Source: Bin75 sp965223955 (GTDB lineage Bacteria > Nitrospirota > Nitrospiria > Nitrospirales > UBA8639). Taken from it: DNA of 64,000 nt. The notes under the pieces were generated by a model that saw nothing but the letters and a program-made list of their open reading frames with translations, was not told the origin of the DNA and made no database searches. The stretch's first letter is position 1. Each line of letters opens with the position of its first letter. Shown piece after piece: positions 26,820 to 35,008 of this stretch. The stretch lies in contig OZ245029.1 in assembly GCA_965223955.1 (NCBI GenBank), positions 1,798,001-1,862,000 of the forward strand. Direction: 5' to 3'. The translations under genes and the position numbers were made by a program.

Positions 26820-27326
26820 TTATCGGCGTTCGACGGGAACTTCGGTAGCCGTTGAATCCTGAATCCGATAGGCGCGAATGACGGGATTCGTTTTATCCTG
26901 GAGGGAGATAATGACGTGGAGGGGTTCGGGAATATTGAGTTTTTCCCTGTAGCTCTCAAATTCCATGGCGATTTTAATATCCGTGATGGATGGGCGAGCA
27001 GGGCTGAAGGTATGCGAGTGATAAAAGGCCGTCAGCGTGATGCCTTTCTGACGAATATCTTTTTGCGCTTGTGACATTTCCTGTGCATCCATTTGGAAGG
27101 CGATATCGGCTCGTTCTTCCGGAGAAAGTCGTTTAAGGTCGGACAGTTTTGCCTGGTCGAAGCGGGCCAGTTCGGCCTCACTCATCTTGGCTAAGATGTT
27201 GGTAATCCGATAATGCTCGGTAATGGTTTTGTCCCTGCCGGCTAAAATGCCGCAGCATTCATGAGGATCCAGGGCCCGGGCGTGCTCGATCATGTCTTCC
27301 CAAATGTCTGAAGGAATCGTAAGCAT
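26820..27326 (-). CDS. JAMM/MPN+ metallopeptidase (M67)
   Basis: The protein has 168 residues. The full JAMM set is visible: Glu in PHECCGILAG, then HSH-x7-S-x2-D in YHSHTFSPARPSITD. An alpha-helical insertion (SEAELARFDQAKLSDLKR) separates the two parts. In Mycobacterium (Mec) and Wolinella (HcyD), related enzymes trim residues after the GG of ubiquitin-like sulfur carriers. This protein is the last gene of a cluster with two such carriers, both having residues after GG, so the same role is likely. Cytoplasmic; there is no signal peptide. Confidence 0.88.
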   Translation of the reverse strand: MLTIPSDIWEDMIEHARALDPHECCGILAGRDKTITEHYRITNILAKMSEAELARFDQAKLSDLKRLSPEERADIAFQMDAQEMSQAQKDIRQKGITLTAFYHSHTFSPARPSITDIKIAMEFESYREKLNIPEPLHVIISLQDKTNPVIRAYRIQDSTATEVPVERR

Positions 27327-27426
27327 GAAGACGCTGCTCAGTGTGTTTGAGGTCTTGCCGCCGCAGGTTTCCGTGACGCCATGACCGGACCGGGGACGAT
27401 AAATGGTCGAGGCGTATTCATTGCCG

Positions 27427-28227
27427 TTATACGCTACACGAGACGTGATGCACTTCCAGCGTGGTGATCGTTGGCGTGGCGCTGCAGAGCGGGCAGCGGG
27501 GATCTTTGGGGCGTCCGACGTTGCGGAACTTCATTTCGAGTGCATCGTAGATCAGTAAGCGGTCCGCGAGGGTGTCGCCTATCTCCAAAATTTCCTTGAC
27601 GGCTTCATTGGCCTGTAAAATACCGATGGTGCCCGCGAGGACCCCCAATACCCCCGCTTCCTGGCAATTGGGGACCAACCCGGCAGGAGGCGGTTCGGGA
27701 TAGAGACAGCGATAGCAGGGATATCCTTCATGCGGTTTGATCGTCGCAAGCTGCCCTTCAAAACGAAAGATGCTTCCCGAGATCAGGGGCTTTTTCGCAA
27801 AGAAGCAGGCGTCATTCACGAGGAACCGGGTGCCGAAGTTATCGGAGCCGTCGAGCACCAGATCGTAGTCGGGCAATAAGGTCATAATATTCTCGGCGCT
27901 GATATGCTCTTGATACGTCTTCACGTGGACGTCGGGATTCAACGCCTCCAGAAGCCGGCGTCCGGACTCGACCTTGGGGACTCCCACGTGGGGCGTGGTG
28001 TGGAGGATCTGGCGTTGCAGGTTCGAGAGATCGACCACGTCGCCGTCAATCAATCCAATCGTGCCGATGCCCGCTGCTCCCAGATACAGCGCGATCGGTG
28101 AGCCCAGGCCTCCGGCGCCAACGATAAGAACCCTGGCCTGGTTTAATTTCTTTTGACCTTTTCCCCCAACTTGCTCAAGGATAATTTGCCGGCTGTATCG
28201 TTCTATTTGTTCTTCGGTAAAATCCAT
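27427..28227 (-). CDS. E1-like adenylyltransferase (ThiF/MoeB/HesA family), copy 2
   Basis: The protein has 266 residues. It has the nucleotide-binding GAGGLGSPIALYLGAAG, LSNLQRQILH with the catalytic Arg, DGSDNFGTRFLVND, and two zinc CxxC pairs (CYRC and CPLC). It adenylates the C-terminal Gly of a ubiquitin-like carrier for sulfur transfer. Its start overlaps the stop of the carrier-NIL gene by one base, so that carrier is the likely partner. It resembles the other E1 in this cluster along its whole length, pointing to duplication and specialisation. Often annotated moeB. Confidence 0.9.
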   Translation of the reverse strand: MDFTEEQIERYSRQIILEQVGGKGQKKLNQARVLIVGAGGLGSPIALYLGAAGIGTIGLIDGDVVDLSNLQRQILHTTPHVGVPKVESGRRLLEALNPDVHVKTYQEHISAENIMTLLPDYDLVLDGSDNFGTRFLVNDACFFAKKPLISGSIFRFEGQLATIKPHEGYPCYRCLYPEPPPAGLVPNCQEAGVLGVLAGTIGILQANEAVKEILEIGDTLADRLLIYDALEMKFRNVGRPKDPRCPLCSATPTITTLEVHHVSCSV

Positions 28228-28739
28228 TATTCCACCACGTTGAGTTCAATGGGATCGACGAGTACGCCCTTGGTCCGCAGGCCCGCAATCGCGCGTTCGA
28301 TTTCTTCGATTTCACCTAAAAATTCCACGTCCATCCAGCCGGTGGTTTCGCGCACGTCGGCTCGGCGGATGCTGGTGACGACCTGGTATTCATGCCCAAT
28401 CTGATAAATGATGGGTTCGGGAACTTTTTCTTCGGGAAACCGAATGTGAAATCGCAGTTTAGTCATGGCGCCACCGGCAATAGCGGGAACGATCGACACC
28501 TCGTCGCCATCCTTGACGGGCGTGTCTTTTCCCGTCAGGAACCGGATGTCTTCTTCATTCAGGTAAATATTGATAAACCGACGAATTTCTCCCTGTTCGT
28601 CGCATATCCGGTCTTTCAATCCGGGGTGAGTGACATTCAATTGGTCAATCAATTCGCCAATGCTGTTGCCTGTTCCCTCCACCTCACTCTTGCCTCCGGT
28701 CATCGGGCGGAGGGGAGTTGGTACGCGTACAGTGATCAT
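28227..28739 (-). CDS. Ubiquitin-like sulfur carrier (MoaD/ThiS) fused to a NIL domain
   Basis: The protein has 170 residues. Residues 1-90 form a MoaD/ThiS-like beta-grasp ending in VPAIAGG. Instead of stopping there, the chain continues with Ala91-Met92 into a NIL domain (about 93-170: KLRFHIRFPEEKVPEPIIYQIG..). NIL domains occur in the methionine transporter ATPase MetN and in proteins of homocysteine synthesis. The carrier would need cleavage after GG to become active; the JAMM enzyme of this cluster is the obvious candidate. The gene starts within the thrC stop (ATGA) and ends in the start of the E1 gene. Confidence 0.85.
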   Translation of the reverse strand: MITVRVPTPLRPMTGGKSEVEGTGNSIGELIDQLNVTHPGLKDRICDEQGEIRRFINIYLNEEDIRFLTGKDTPVKDGDEVSIVPAIAGGAMTKLRFHIRFPEEKVPEPIIYQIGHEYQVVTSIRRADVRETTGWMDVEFLGEIEEIERAIAGLRTKGVLVDPIELNVVE

Positions 28740-29974
28740 GCCACCCCCTGTTGTCCAAACATTTGTTCAAATTTGGCCAGACTGGCCGGGATTCGGAATG
28801 GACGCCCGACCGAATCCACAACGGCTTCCTGTGTTTTTAATCCGTTGCCGGTGATGTAGGCGATGGTCACGTCGTTCTTCTTGATTACGCCTTGCTTCAC
28901 GAGCTTACGAAGGGCTCCGATGGTCACGCCTCCCGCGGTTTCCGCAAAAATCCCTTCAGTTTGGGCCAAGAGCTTAATGCTTTCTATGATTTCGTCGTCG
29001 GTGACCGCTTCCATGGCCCCACCACTTTCCGCAGCAGTTTTCAAGGCATAGTATCCATCGGCAGGGTTGCCAATGGCCAGGGACTTGGCAATGGTGTTCG
29101 GCTTGACCGGTTTGAAGAAGTCACGTCCATCTTTAAACGCCGTTGCAATCGGGGAGCAACCTTCGGCCTGGGCTCCATTCACCTTCGTGGACACGTCCTT
29201 GAGAAAACCGATTTTCTTGAATTCGGTGAGTCCCTTCCAGATTTTGGTCAACAACGAACCCGAAGCCATGGGCACGACGACTTGATCGGGGGCACGCCAC
29301 CCCAATTGTTCGACGACTTCAAATGCCAAGGTCTTCGAGCCTTCGGCATAATAGGGACGGATATTCACGTTGACGAAGGCCCATCGTCGTTCGCCGGCAA
29401 TCTCGCTGCATAGACGATTGACGTCGTCATAGTTGCCTTCGATTTCCACGACTTTCGGTCGATAGATCAAGTTGCCGAGAACCTTCGCCGCTTCCAGGTC
29501 GCCGGGAATAAACACGTAACATTGCATGCCGGCCAGCGCCGCGTGAGCGGCGACGGAATTGGCTAAATTGCCGGTGGAAGCACAGGCTGCGGTTTCATAA
29601 CCCAGTTCTCTTGCGCGCGTCAGGGCTACGGCAACGACACGATCCTTGAACGACAGGGTTGGATGATTGACGCAGTCGTTTTTAATGTAGAGTTCATCAA
29701 GTCCTAAAAAGGCCCCTAAATTTTTTGCGTGAACGAGTGGGGTCATGCCTGCATACAGCCCGACTGTCGGGCTGCCTTCAATCGGGAGCAATTCCTTGTA
29801 CCGCCACAGGGACTTGGGGCCGGCCTCGACCGATGCTCGCGACATCGTCTCCTTGATTTCGTCGTAGTTATATTTGACCTCCAGCGGCCCAAAGCACAGT
29901 TCACAGACGTGAATGGCTTCCGTGGGATATTCTTTCCCACATTCCCGGCAAATGAGGGCTTTCATCTTTGGCAT
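28736..29974 (-). CDS. thrC: Threonine synthase with N-terminal zinc ribbon
   Basis: The protein has 412 residues. The first 40 hold a CREC..CELC zinc-ribbon-like motif. The PLP fold-type II core has Lys110 in PTLSFKDRVVAVA as the cofactor Lys, and AACASTGNLANSVAAHAA as the phosphate loop. The expected reaction is O-phosphohomoserine to threonine. Its stop overlaps the start of a sulfur-carrier-NIL gene, which is unexpected for a plain threonine synthase and raises the possibility that it, or a side reaction, makes homocysteine from the same substrate. That is inference. Confidence 0.88.
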   Translation of the reverse strand: MPKMKALICRECGKEYPTEAIHVCELCFGPLEVKYNYDEIKETMSRASVEAGPKSLWRYKELLPIEGSPTVGLYAGMTPLVHAKNLGAFLGLDELYIKNDCVNHPTLSFKDRVVAVALTRARELGYETAACASTGNLANSVAAHAALAGMQCYVFIPGDLEAAKVLGNLIYRPKVVEIEGNYDDVNRLCSEIAGERRWAFVNVNIRPYYAEGSKTLAFEVVEQLGWRAPDQVVVPMASGSLLTKIWKGLTEFKKIGFLKDVSTKVNGAQAEGCSPIATAFKDGRDFFKPVKPNTIAKSLAIGNPADGYYALKTAAESGGAMEAVTDDEIIESIKLLAQTEGIFAETAGGVTIGALRKLVKQGVIKKNDVTIAYITGNGLKTQEAVVDSVGRPFRIPASLAKFEQMFGQQGVA

Positions 29975-30006
29975 GGTTCAACCTCCTTCCGCATCCGGCC
30001 AGGAAA

Positions 30007-30834
30007 CTAGGAGATACCGAACGCTCCGGGCGTTTGCAGTTGGCACGCCTCGTGTTCGTGCTCAAACAGTTCGGTAATGTCCGGATGGTCCCCACACAAG
30101 GGACACCTGGGATTTCGTTTCGTCTTTATTTCACGAAATACGGTTTTTCGAGCATCAAAGTCGAGAATGCGGTCGGTGAGCAGATCACCGATCCCAAGGA
30201 TCAATTTTAACGCTTCCGTGGCCTGAATGGTCCCGATGATGCCGGCCACGACGCCGATGATGCCGGCCTCTTGGCAACTGGGCACGAGCCCGGGCGGCGG
30301 TGGATGGTTGAAAATGCATCGGTAGCAGGCCGATTGCTTGGGCACAATGGAGAAGACCCGCCCCTCGAACCGGAGGATTCCACCGTGGATAAGGGGTTTT
30401 TCCGCGAAATAGCACGCATCATTGATGAGAAACTTTGCAGGAAACGTATCCACCCCATCAATCACCACGTCGTAGGGCGCGATATAGTCCATCGCATTGG
30501 AAGCGGTAAAGCGATCTTCGTACGTTTCAACGGTCACGTCGGGATTCAGGAGAAAGATTTTTTCTTTAGCCGATTGCACCTTTGATCGTCCGACGTCGGG
30601 GGTATGGTGAAGCACTTGTCGTTGAAGATTGGACCGGTCAACCACGTCGCTGTCAATCAATCCAATCGTGCCGACACCGGCTGCGGCCAAATAGAGAGCC
30701 ACCGGCGAGCCGAGCCCTCCCGCCCCGACCACAAAAACTTTCGCCTGGGCGATTTTCTTTTGCCCCTTCCCTCCGACCTCGGGCAAGAGGATGTGCCGGC
30801 TATATCGGTTGATTTGTTCTTCCGAGAAACTCAT
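30007..30834 (-). CDS. E1-like adenylyltransferase (ThiF/MoeB/HesA family), copy 1
   Basis: The protein has 275 residues, with GAGGLGSPVALYLAAAG, RSNLQRQVLHHTPDVGRSKV, DGVDTFPAKFLINDACY, CYRC and CPLC in the same order as copy 2. It activates a carrier C-terminus with ATP. It lies 14 bases after the cysteine synthase gene, whose upstream neighbour is the small ThiS-like carrier, so that carrier is its probable substrate. The extra C-terminal tail (FEHEHEACQLQTPGAF) distinguishes it from copy 2. Often annotated moeB. Confidence 0.9.
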   Translation of the reverse strand: MSFSEEQINRYSRHILLPEVGGKGQKKIAQAKVFVVGAGGLGSPVALYLAAAGVGTIGLIDSDVVDRSNLQRQVLHHTPDVGRSKVQSAKEKIFLLNPDVTVETYEDRFTASNAMDYIAPYDVVIDGVDTFPAKFLINDACYFAEKPLIHGGILRFEGRVFSIVPKQSACYRCIFNHPPPPGLVPSCQEAGIIGVVAGIIGTIQATEALKLILGIGDLLTDRILDFDARKTVFREIKTKRNPRCPLCGDHPDITELFEHEHEACQLQTPGAFGIS

Positions 30835-30848
30835 GTCGCTCTACTCTG

Positions 30849-31778
30849 CTAGATATTAAAATACTTTTCGATGCTCAGATACCGTTCGCCCGTGTCGCAC
30901 AACACCGTGACCACGTTTTGGTCCGGTCTCAGGTCTTTCGCGACCTGCTGGGCTGCAAAGACGTTGGCTCCGGAGGAAATGCCTACGAGCAGCCCTTCTT
31001 TTTTCGCCAACAGCTTTGTGGTTTGGTACGCTTGGTCGTCGGTAACCCGAATAATATCATCAATGATGGAACGATTCAGTACTTTTGGCACAAAGCCGGC
31101 ACCGATGCCTTGAATCTTATGCGGCCCGGGTGCGCCTCCGGAAAGCACGGGAGAGCCCGCCGGTTCCACGGCAACGATTTTGATGGTCGGAGCACGTTCT
31201 TTCATCACCTCTCCACAACCGGTAATGGTCCCGCCTGTCCCGACGGCTGCGACAAACGCATCGATGTTCCCGTCCAAGGCCTCCCAGATCTCAACCGCCG
31301 TCGTTGCCCGGTGAATTGCGGGATTCGCCGGGTTGGAAAATTGGTCAGGCATAAAATATTCAGGGTTTTGGGCAATAATGCTTTGGGCTTCTCGAATCGC
31401 ACCTTTCATGCCTTCCCACGCCGGGGTCAAAATCAATTGCGCGCCATAGGATGATAAAAGGCTTGCTCGTTCGAGGCTCATGCTTTCCGGCATGACCAGA
31501 ATCAATTTATAGCCGCGAACCGCAGAGAGTAAAGCCAACCCAATCCCCGTGTTCCCGCTGGTCGGTTCGACGATCGTTCCCCCGGGTTGGAGTGTGCCGG
31601 TGCGTTCCGCCTCATCGATCATATTGAGGCAGATCCGATCTTTGACGCTCCCGCCGGGGTTGGCAAACTCCACCTTTCCGAAAATGGTGGCGCCGCCTTC
31701 CACGGAAAGGCGATTCAATCGAACCAGGGGTGTCTTGCCGATTCCCTCCGTAATTTTTGATAAATATCGGGTGGTCAC
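30849..31778 (-). CDS. cysK: Cysteine synthase
   Basis: The protein has 309 residues. PLP Lys46 is in NPGGSVKDR; TSGNTG binds the substrate, GTGGTITG the cofactor phosphate, and GGAPGPHKIQGIGAGFVP is the CysK-type block. GTG 31778 overlaps the stop of the ThiS-like carrier gene (GTGA), so both are translated together. The enzyme makes cysteine from O-acetylserine, which CysE (encoded at 55.3 kb) could supply. The tight carrier coupling suggests that protein-bound thiocarboxylate may replace free sulfide, as in the CysO-CysM system. Confidence 0.92.
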   Translation of the reverse strand: MTTRYLSKITEGIGKTPLVRLNRLSVEGGATIFGKVEFANPGGSVKDRICLNMIDEAERTGTLQPGGTIVEPTSGNTGIGLALLSAVRGYKLILVMPESMSLERASLLSSYGAQLILTPAWEGMKGAIREAQSIIAQNPEYFMPDQFSNPANPAIHRATTAVEIWEALDGNIDAFVAAVGTGGTITGCGEVMKERAPTIKIVAVEPAGSPVLSGGAPGPHKIQGIGAGFVPKVLNRSIIDDIIRVTDDQAYQTTKLLAKKEGLLVGISSGANVFAAQQVAKDLRPDQNVVTVLCDTGERYLSIEKYFNI

Positions 31779-31975
31779 GACCCTCCACCCATATAGAACA
31801 GAAATTCCACCTTATCGCCGTCCCGGACGTTCGTGGTTTCGAGTTGGTCTCGTTCGACAATTTGAGTGTTGAGTTCAACGGCAACCATATGCGGGTCGAT
31901 GTCCTTATGTTTCAGGACGTCCATGATGGTGTCGGCCTGCAGTTCTTCGGGTTTACCATTAATGGTGAGTTGCAT
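31775..31975 (-). CDS. ThiS/CysO-like sulfur carrier with GGGS tail
   Basis: The protein has 66 residues with a beta-grasp: MQLTINGKPEELQADTIMDVL at the start and DGDKVEFLFYMGGGS at the end. Ordinary ThiS ends exactly in GG; here one or two further residues follow, so it may need trimming before adenylation. The first gene of the carrier/cysK/E1 unit; the upstream region (31976-32066) is AT-rich and could hold the promoter. Thiamine synthesis is an alternative role, but no thiG or thiH is nearby. Confidence 0.85.
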   Translation of the reverse strand: MQLTINGKPEELQADTIMDVLKHKDIDPHMVAVELNTQIVERDQLETTNVRDGDKVEFLFYMGGGS

Positions 31976-32066
31976 TGTTTTCTCCGCCGTATGGGATCTG
32001 ACTATAAACAGGTAAAAATAACAAACTCATAACAATTTCGTCAAGAAAATGTGAAATTACAAGGGG

Positions 32067-32801
32067 TTATGAAATAAGTTGAGGCACCAGGTCTTTAGCA
32101 TGACCCTGGATGGCCATATCGACGAGGTCGGAATTGGGCGTCGGGTCCAGATTCAATTCCGCCACAAAGGCCCCATTTTCTTTGGCAATGGGCCCGAAAG
32201 ACGCGGCCGGGTACACCACCCCGGACGTTCCGATAATCAGGAGCACTTCGCACTTTCGTAACGCGTCGAAACTCTTTTGCAAATCTTCAGGGTCCAGGGA
32301 CTCTCCAAACCAGACGATGTGAGGACGAAGAAGTCCCGCGCACGTTGAACATTCCGGTAATATGGCGATGGGCACGTCGCGATTGAATGTTATCCGTTCG
32401 CATTGCGTACAACGCACCTTCCAAATATTGCCGTGAATTTCCGACAGGCATTGAGACCCCGCCAAAGGGTGTAGCCCATCGACGTTTTGAGTAATGAGCC
32501 AAAAGTCGTTGATTTTGTGTTCCAGTTCCACGAGGGCCGTATGGGCCGGATTCGGTTGCTTGGTTGCAATGAGTTCGCGGCGCCAATCGTACCATTCCCA
32601 CACGAGTTCAGGATTGCGAGCGAAAGCCTCGGGTGAGGCCAGTTCTTCAGGCCGGTGATCTTTCCAAAGCCCATCTGCACCTCGAAACGTCGGCACGCCG
32701 CTATCCGCGGAAATTCCGGCTCCGGTCAGGACCGTGACGGCGGTGGCTTGGGCAAGCCTCGCCTTCAGGTCGTGAATCGTGGGGGAAGTGTTCATGTTCA
32801 A
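32067..32801 (-). CDS. cobB: NAD-dependent protein deacylase, Sir2 family (class III)
   Basis: The protein has 244 residues. NAD motif GAGISADSGVPTFRG, catalytic QNVDGLH, and the four-Cys zinc site (CTQC and CSTC). The Tyr and Arg in WYDWRR match the pair that gives SIRT5-like sirtuins preference for succinyl or malonyl lysine. It lies 91 bases upstream of the sulfur-carrier cluster on the same strand and may share its transcript, but a functional tie is not evident. Confidence 0.93.
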   Translation of the reverse strand: MNMNTSPTIHDLKARLAQATAVTVLTGAGISADSGVPTFRGADGLWKDHRPEELASPEAFARNPELVWEWYDWRRELIATKQPNPAHTALVELEHKINDFWLITQNVDGLHPLAGSQCLSEIHGNIWKVRCTQCERITFNRDVPIAILPECSTCAGLLRPHIVWFGESLDPEDLQKSFDALRKCEVLLIIGTSGVVYPAASFGPIAKENGAFVAELNLDPTPNSDLVDMAIQGHAKDLVPQLIS

Positions 32802-32830
32802 TCAAAAACGTTGATCAGGAGAGGCTGTCT

Positions 32831-33092
32831 TTATCGAGCTTCGAGGCGATCAAGTCTTGTCTTGAGAACACCCACATCCGTTTCAAGCGATTGGATTCGA
32901 TGATCCAGTTCTGCAAAAAAACTTCAGTAACGCCCTGACTTCTTTAAACTCTTCCTTGACATCTTCCCGAAATTGTTGAACCTCAGTAAGGATGACCTGA
33001 TGGCCTTCGGCTACTTGCTGAAGATCGTGCCGGAGTCCTTCAGCAACAACGCTGAAATGGCGTTTTAGCCGCTCCATATCTTCTGCATTCAT
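32831..33092 (-). CDS. Small coiled-coil protein, frameshifted in an A7/T7 run
   Basis: From ATG 33092 the frame encodes a charged helix (EDMERLKRHFSVVAEGLRHDL, then FREDVKEEFKEVRALLKFF) and ends early at 32883. Removing one T from the T7 run (32915-32921) continues the helix as AELDHRIQSLETDVGVLKTR and ends at 32831, giving about 86 residues with regular heptads. The longer coiled coil is more natural, so a base error or recent mutation is likely. Function unknown. Confidence 0.62.
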
Positions 33093-33118
33093 AGCTTCTC
33101 CAACTCTCGGAGAATTCG

Positions 33119-33895
33119 TCAGATTTCGCGGAGGTATTGCTCAAGCAAGGCGTGGTAGGTGCGGATGCGTTTCACGTACCGGACGGGCTCTCCACCGCGA
33201 GCGTACCCATACCGCAGGGTTTTGTAGTAGGGTTTTTGGGCCAGGAGGGGCAGCATGGTCTTGAGATCATTCCAGGAATTGGGATTCTTGCCCATCCGGC
33301 GGGCCAGGTGTTGAGCATCCTTGATATGCCCCATGCCCACGTTATAGGCCGCCAGGGCAATCCAGATTCGGTCGGCTTTTCCGATACGGCGAGGAAGGCG
33401 TTTCTCCAGCCTCTGAAAATATCGGGCTCCACCTTCGATACTTTGGGTGGGATCTTCCCGGTTTTGAATTTTCAGATATGAAGCCGTATCGCGGGTCAGC
33501 ATCATGATACCCCGAACTCCGGTTGGACTGACGGCATGTCGATCCCAACGTGATTCCTGATATGCTTGAGCCGCCAGTAACGTCCAGGAAATTCCATAGG
33601 CCTTCGCGAATCCTTCAAATTGCCGCCGATATTGTGGCAAGCGGGTTTCGATATGGTGCTGGAAACGGAGTTTCTCCCACCCGGCGAGATCGGGTTTGAC
33701 CTGGGGCAGCACGTATTCCACGGCTTTGGGTTGAGGCTTGGATGAATGGATCGGTTGAGTGGCGGAAATGTTCCACCATACCCCTGCAACAAGGAGGAGG
33801 AGAACCGCACAAGCAGCCAGACTCTTTCCAATGATGGATGCCGCCTGTAAGGATTCAGGCGTTCCTGGCCGGTATTTCGATAGAAATGGAATCAT
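33119..33895 (-). CDS. Membrane-anchored lytic transglycosylase (SLT domain, MltF-like)
   Basis: The protein has 258 residues. A membrane anchor lies at about 24-45 (SLAACAVLLLLVAGVWW). The SLT domain from about residue 100 has the catalytic Glu in AQAYQESRWDRHAVSPTGVRG, then IEGGARYFQRL and ALAAYNVGMGHI. It cleaves the murein glycan strand at the periplasmic face. The substrate-binding domain of true MltF is missing, so only the catalytic half is present. Confidence 0.88.
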   Translation of the reverse strand: MIPFLSKYRPGTPESLQAASIIGKSLAACAVLLLLVAGVWWNISATQPIHSSKPQPKAVEYVLPQVKPDLAGWEKLRFQHHIETRLPQYRRQFEGFAKAYGISWTLLAAQAYQESRWDRHAVSPTGVRGIMMLTRDTASYLKIQNREDPTQSIEGGARYFQRLEKRLPRRIGKADRIWIALAAYNVGMGHIKDAQHLARRMGKNPNSWNDLKTMLPLLAQKPYYKTLRYGYARGGEPVRYVKRIRTYHALLEQYLREI

Positions 33896-34252
33896 GGAAT
33901 TTTTCGTTGCTGAAAAAGGGTTGCCCCCAAGAAATAGTTAACGTTCATTTTTGCACGGATCCGATGCCAATCGCAAGCATGTTTTCTTCATGAATGAGAG
34001 TGGTTTGGATGCAGGATGCGGACAACCGGAACGTGTTCAGCGTCATCTCTGGTGTCCTTGTGAAGTTCAGGACAGGCAGTTTTGAGACAAACGAGTTGGT
34101 GTTGTTCTTTTGGAACGTGTTAGTCTAGTCGGACCCTTGTATGAAGGCACCGGGAACAAAAGAGGAACTGTTTTCAGGAAAAGCCGGTTTTGAATGAGAA
34201 TGAACGTTTGTCAAAGATTCCGAATGATTCAATGAAGAAAGGATGAGGAAGG
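33896..34252. other. Intergenic region between divergent transglycosylase and ndk genes
   Basis: This 357-base gap contains no credible gene and, unusually for this window, no member of the repeat families. It should hold the divergent promoters of both neighbours. AGGAAGG just before 34253 is the ndk ribosome-binding site. I could not identify promoter boxes with confidence. Confidence 0.5.
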
Positions 34253-34678
34253 ATGGTGGAACGAACGTTAGCGATTATTAAACCTGATGCCGTTAAAAAA
34301 CGGGTTATGGGCGACGTTATTCAGAGATATGAAGCTGCCGGGTTTACCCCGGTTGCCATGAAAATGATGAATTTGTCCAAATCGATTGCTGAAGGATTTT
34401 ATGCCGTACACCGTGAACGTCCGTTTTTTCATGATCTGACCACGTTCATGTCGTCGGGGCCTTCAGTCGTCCTTGTCCTTGAAGGGGAAAATGCGATCCA
34501 GGCCAATCGAGATCTTATGGGAGCAACGGATCCTCAAAAAGCAGAGCCCGGGACGATTCGAGCGGCGCATGGGGCTTCGATCGAGGCCAATGTGGTTCAT
34601 GGATCGGATTCTCCTGAAACAGCCGGATTCGAAATTGGATATTTTTTTCCGGATATGGATTTGCAAGCCGGGCAATGA
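34253..34678 (+). CDS. ndk: Nucleoside diphosphate kinase
   Basis: The protein has 141 residues, the standard length. ERTLAIIKPDAV opens the chain, and the phosphorylated His is His116 in NVVHGSDS. It equilibrates nucleoside di- and triphosphates. Followed directly by an R2 palindrome. Confidence 0.97.
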   Translation: MVERTLAIIKPDAVKKRVMGDVIQRYEAAGFTPVAMKMMNLSKSIAEGFYAVHRERPFFHDLTTFMSSGPSVVLVLEGENAIQANRDLMGATDPQKAEPGTIRAAHGASIEANVVHGSDSPETAGFEIGYFFPDMDLQAGQ

Positions 34679-34683
34679 ACGCC

Positions 34684-34947
34684 GCCGTGTAGGTCGGGTT
34701 AGCCGAAGGCGTAACCCGACAATGTGCAGAGTTGCCTCTACCTCCCCTTACCCCTCCTTACCCTTCGCTCCACTCAGGGCAGGCAAAGGAGGGGAATATC
34801 AGGTGAACGGTACAGCAGGGGAATGCAGGCGGCATGCCCATCTGTTTCCTCCCCTTTGTAAGGGGAGGGCAGGGTGGGGTAGAGATCTGGTATCGGATGA
34901 CAGTTGGAAGTGTCGGATTACGCTACGCTAATCCGACCTACGAGGAC
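34684..34947. repeat. R2 - R3 - R3 - R1 repeat block
   Basis: R2 lies at about 34688-34722, an R3 hairpin variant with an inserted Cys-Arg-like linker (CTTCGCTCCACTCAGGGCAGG) at 34739-34797, a second R3 at 34847-34882 and R1 at 34912-34946. These occupy almost the whole gap between ndk and the lipoprotein gene. Confidence 0.76.
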
Positions 34948-35008
34948 TTAAAAGTCGGGAACAACGCTTGTTGTTCCCGACGGATATTCCACAGTCACGC
35001 TTCGCCAC

